From: Enterococcus cecorum DSM 20682 = ATCC 43198
GTDB lineage: Bacteria; Bacillota; Bacilli; Lactobacillales; Enterococcaceae
Length of the DNA stretch: 64,000 bases
Direction of reading: 5' to 3'
Assembly: GCF_000407565.1 (NCBI RefSeq)
Contig: NZ_ASWI01000003.1
Location: 297,001-361,000 of the forward strand
How positions within the stretch are numbered: position 1 is the first letter of the stretch; every line of letters starts with the position of its first letter. Positions 62,495 to 64,000 of the stretch are shown here, in pieces. The notes under the pieces are model-generated. The model did no database searches, was not told the DNA's origin, and worked only from the letters and a program-made list of their open reading frames with translations. The translations under genes were made by a program, and so were the position numbers.

Positions 62495-62752
62495 CCTTTA
62501 GCACACCCTTTTATATTTCTCAGATTTATTATACTGTTTTCTTAACAAATAGGATAGCGATAAACAAAAAATGGGCCTAAACGACTAAAAGCTAAACAGC
62601 ACGTGGCCATTTAGCTTTCAATACAAGGAGTTAAAAATGAAAAAGTGTTTATATAGGGTTGTTTATTGGGATACTTAAATCATAAAGCAGAAGTGTGAAG
62701 AAACTTTGAACAAAAAGTAAAAAAAGTTTCAAAAAAATCTAGGCCATTTTCC
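62495..62752. other. Gap with copy 2 of the repeat and a hairpin
   Basis: AGCTAAA...TTTAGCT (62591-62616) forms a stem just upstream of the second peptide-frame copy at 62637. The remainder is A-rich with no gene seen. Confidence 0.5.
62624..62710 (+). repeat. Imperfect 88-bp direct repeat, copy 2 (peptide frame)
   Basis: ACAAGGAGTTAAAAATG and AAAAAGTGTTTATATAGGG as in copy 1. ATG 62637 reads MKKCLYRVVYWDT-stop; two bases restored in the GTT run would give MKKCLYRVVVIGILKS. Confidence 0.6.
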
Positions 62753-62827
62753 TTGACGCTTGCGAAACTATCTGATAAATTAAGGAATGCTGGATAAATC
62801 GGAATATTACGATTTACATTCCGATTT
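62753..62827 (+). promoter_or_regulatory. adcA promoter with Zur-like palindrome
   Basis: TTGACG (62753-62758), 17 bases, TAAATT. Downstream AAATCGGAATATTACGATTT (62796-62815) resembles the Gram-positive Zur box (TCGTAATNATTACGA) without its central base, and AAATCGGAAT also pairs with ATTCCGATTT at 62818-62827. Confidence 0.5.
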
Positions 62828-62864
62828 AGATTTACAACCTAAGGAAAGGACTAATAAATAATAA

Positions 62865-63818
62865 ATGAAGCGAATTGTAGCTGTTATTACATTAATATTT
62901 ACGATAGGGCTTTTGGCTGGTTGTCAAAATCAGGAAAAAGCGAGTCAATCAGAAAATCAAAAAGTTCAAGTCATGGCGACGTTTTATCCGATGTATGCTT
63001 TTTCTAAGGCGGTAGTAGGTGATACGGGTGAGGTAAAGCTACTGATTCCTGCGGGGACAGAACCGCATGACTATGAGCCAAGTGCCAGAGATATTGCAAA
63101 GTTAAATGAAGCGGGCTTGGTCGTGTATAATAGTAGTCATTTTGAGACGTGGATGACTGATGTGAAGCAAAATATTGACGCCAAGCACACGCAACTTGTG
63201 GAAGCTAGCACCGGTATTCAGTTACTAAGTGGTGAAGAAGAACATGAGCATCATGCGGAAGAGACATATGAACACGATCATGACCATGGTGATGTCAATC
63301 CTCATGTTTGGCTCGATCCGGTCTTAGCACAAAAAGAAGTGACCAATATTCAAAAAGCATTAAGCAAGCGATATCCGAAGTATCAAGCAACCTTTAAGAA
63401 AAATGCTCAAGCCTATATCAAAAAACTACAAGCTTTGGATCAACAATACCGCGAGGCTGCACAAAAAGCGACGAATAAAACGTTTGTCGTACAACATGAT
63501 GCCTTTGTTTATTTAGCGAAACGTTATGGATTAGAGCAAGTGGCGGTTACTGGGCTTTCTCCAGAGGAAGAGCCTACACCAAGTCGTTTAGTTGAGTTGA
63601 AAAAATATATTCAAAAAGAGCAGATTCATGTGATTTACTTTGAAGAAAATGCCTCAGCCAAAGTAGCAAAAACCCTAGCCAAAGAAACTGGGGTACGCTT
63701 ACTAGTCTTAAATCCGCTCGAAAGTTTAACCAAAGATCAATTGGCAGATGGCGAGGATTATCTCAGCGTGATGCAAGCAAATTTACAAGCTTTACAACAA
63801 ACCTTGAATGAAAAGTAG
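62865..63818 (+). CDS. adcA: Zinc-binding lipoprotein of ABC importer
   Basis: 317 residues. A lipoprotein signal ends in the lipobox LLAGCQN (Cys 20). The cluster A-I zinc/manganese-binding fold follows, with ligand histidines in [12 protein letters not shown] and a His-rich loop [19 protein letters not shown] at about residues 125-144, then NPHVWLDP and [10 protein letters not shown]. The His-rich loop indicates zinc rather than manganese. It lacks the ZinT-like C-terminal domain of long AdcA proteins. Anchored outside the membrane, feeding the AdcBC transporter. Confidence 0.92.
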   Translation: MKRIVAVITLIFTIGLLAGCQNQEKASQSENQKVQVMATFYPMYAFSKAVVGDTGEVKLLIPAGTEPHDYEPSARDIAKLNEAGLVVYNSSHFETWMTDVKQNIDAKHTQLVEASTGIQLLSGEEEHEHHAEETYEHDHDHGDVNPHVWLDPVLAQKEVTNIQKALSKRYPKYQATFKKNAQAYIKKLQALDQQYREAAQKATNKTFVVQHDAFVYLAKRYGLEQVAVTGLSPEEEPTPSRLVELKKYIQKEQIHVIYFEENASAKVAKTLAKETGVRLLVLNPLESLTKDQLADGEDYLSVMQANLQALQQTLNEK

Positions 63819-63826
63819 GTGAAAAG

Positions 63827-64000
63827 ATGCGCTATATTGAAGTCGAAAATTTGAGCTTTTATTATGATGAAGAGCCAGTCTTAACCGGGATAAATTATCA
63901 TGTTGATGCGGGCGAATTTGTTACTTTAACCGGGGAAAATGGTGCGGCAAAATCGACCTTGGTGAAGGCGACATTGGGCTTATTAAAACCAAAGACAGGC
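63827..64000 (+). CDS. adcC: Zinc ABC transporter ATPase AdcC, 3' end outside window
   Basis: First 58 residues. Starts [19 protein letters not shown], with Walker [11 protein letters not shown] at about residues 37-46. The Ala in place of the usual Gly before Lys fits my memory of AdcC/ZnuC proteins of this group. GGTGAAAAG lies before the ATG, eight bases after the adcA stop, so it belongs to the same operon. The window ends inside the gene. Confidence 0.88.
   Translation, partial: MRYIEVENLSFYYDEEPVLTGINYHVDAGEFVTLTGENGAAKSTLVKATLGLLKPKTG

Noticed and set aside
1-64000. tRNA, rRNA, tmRNA or CRISPR genes
   Set aside because: No cloverleaf, rRNA-like stretch, tmRNA-like ends or repeat array was seen on either strand by eye; a covariance-model search was not possible.

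Overview
The window looks like chromosome of a low-GC lactic acid bacterium of the Enterococcus type. The evidence is a NapA-type Na+/H+ antiporter very like the E. hirae one, class III fructose-bisphosphatase, PTS operons, RpiR, Rgg and CcpN-like regulators, cre-like sites, strong AGGAGG ribosome sites and A+T-rich DNA. The species cannot be fixed from this sequence.

Left part (1-17.8 kb): a sugar-acid operon made of a KDPG-type aldolase, galactitol-type PTS IIA, IIB and IIC, an enolase-superfamily galactonate dehydratase and a small membrane protein. Its IIC gene (gatC) is split after codon 64 by a 13.47-kb integrative mobilizable element (about 1497-14968). The element carries tnpV, tet(O), a Cys-rich KTR protein, three sigma-like small proteins, a RepA-like ATPase, an oriT, a MobV relaxase, a ParB-like protein, a PC4/YdbC protein and a large serine recombinase at its right edge. 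An IS1634-family insertion (about 2009-4065) sits inside it between two identical 412-bp direct repeats. The repeat ends exactly at the -10 box of the tet(O) promoter, so the promoter was regenerated upstream of tet(O).

Middle part (18-31 kb): core metabolism and stress genes. These are fbp, the PPDK regulatory protein and a CcpN-like regulator (carbon-flux control), an FMN reductase, ohr/ohrR (peroxide), a CstR-like repressor with rhodaneses and a CoA-disulfide reductase-rhodanese fusion (reactive sulfur), napA, and a PadR/DUF1129 pair.

31-48 kb: carbohydrate use. A glucuronide locus (GPH transporter, beta-glucuronidase, GntR regulator, uxaC, uxuA, uxuB, HAD phosphatase, GH3 hexosaminidase) is followed by an FGGY kinase, two RpiR regulators, and a GH13 alpha-glucosidase with a PTS IIBC. 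Promoters here carry cre-like sites, and the glucuronide locus repeats a CATCWGATGAAT motif that may be the GntR operator.

48-64 kb: an accessory region with an orphan HicB, an XRE-controlled membrane-protein module with palindromic operators, an AbrB/RelE-type toxin-antitoxin pair bracketed by 52-bp direct repeats, and two Rgg regulators next to ABC transporters. Two decayed copies of a short cationic-hydrophobic peptide gene lie near the second Rgg. Housekeeping genes ispE, coiA and pepF are interspersed, and the window ends in adcA and the start of adcC (zinc uptake).

Several genes (gatA, an ABC transporter, one rgg and perhaps hicB) are broken by one-base changes in A tracts. This could be phase variation, decay or homopolymer sequencing error. 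The most unusual structures are the long target duplication around the IS, the palindrome-rich oriT region, the direct-repeat-bounded toxin cassette and the decayed peptide genes.
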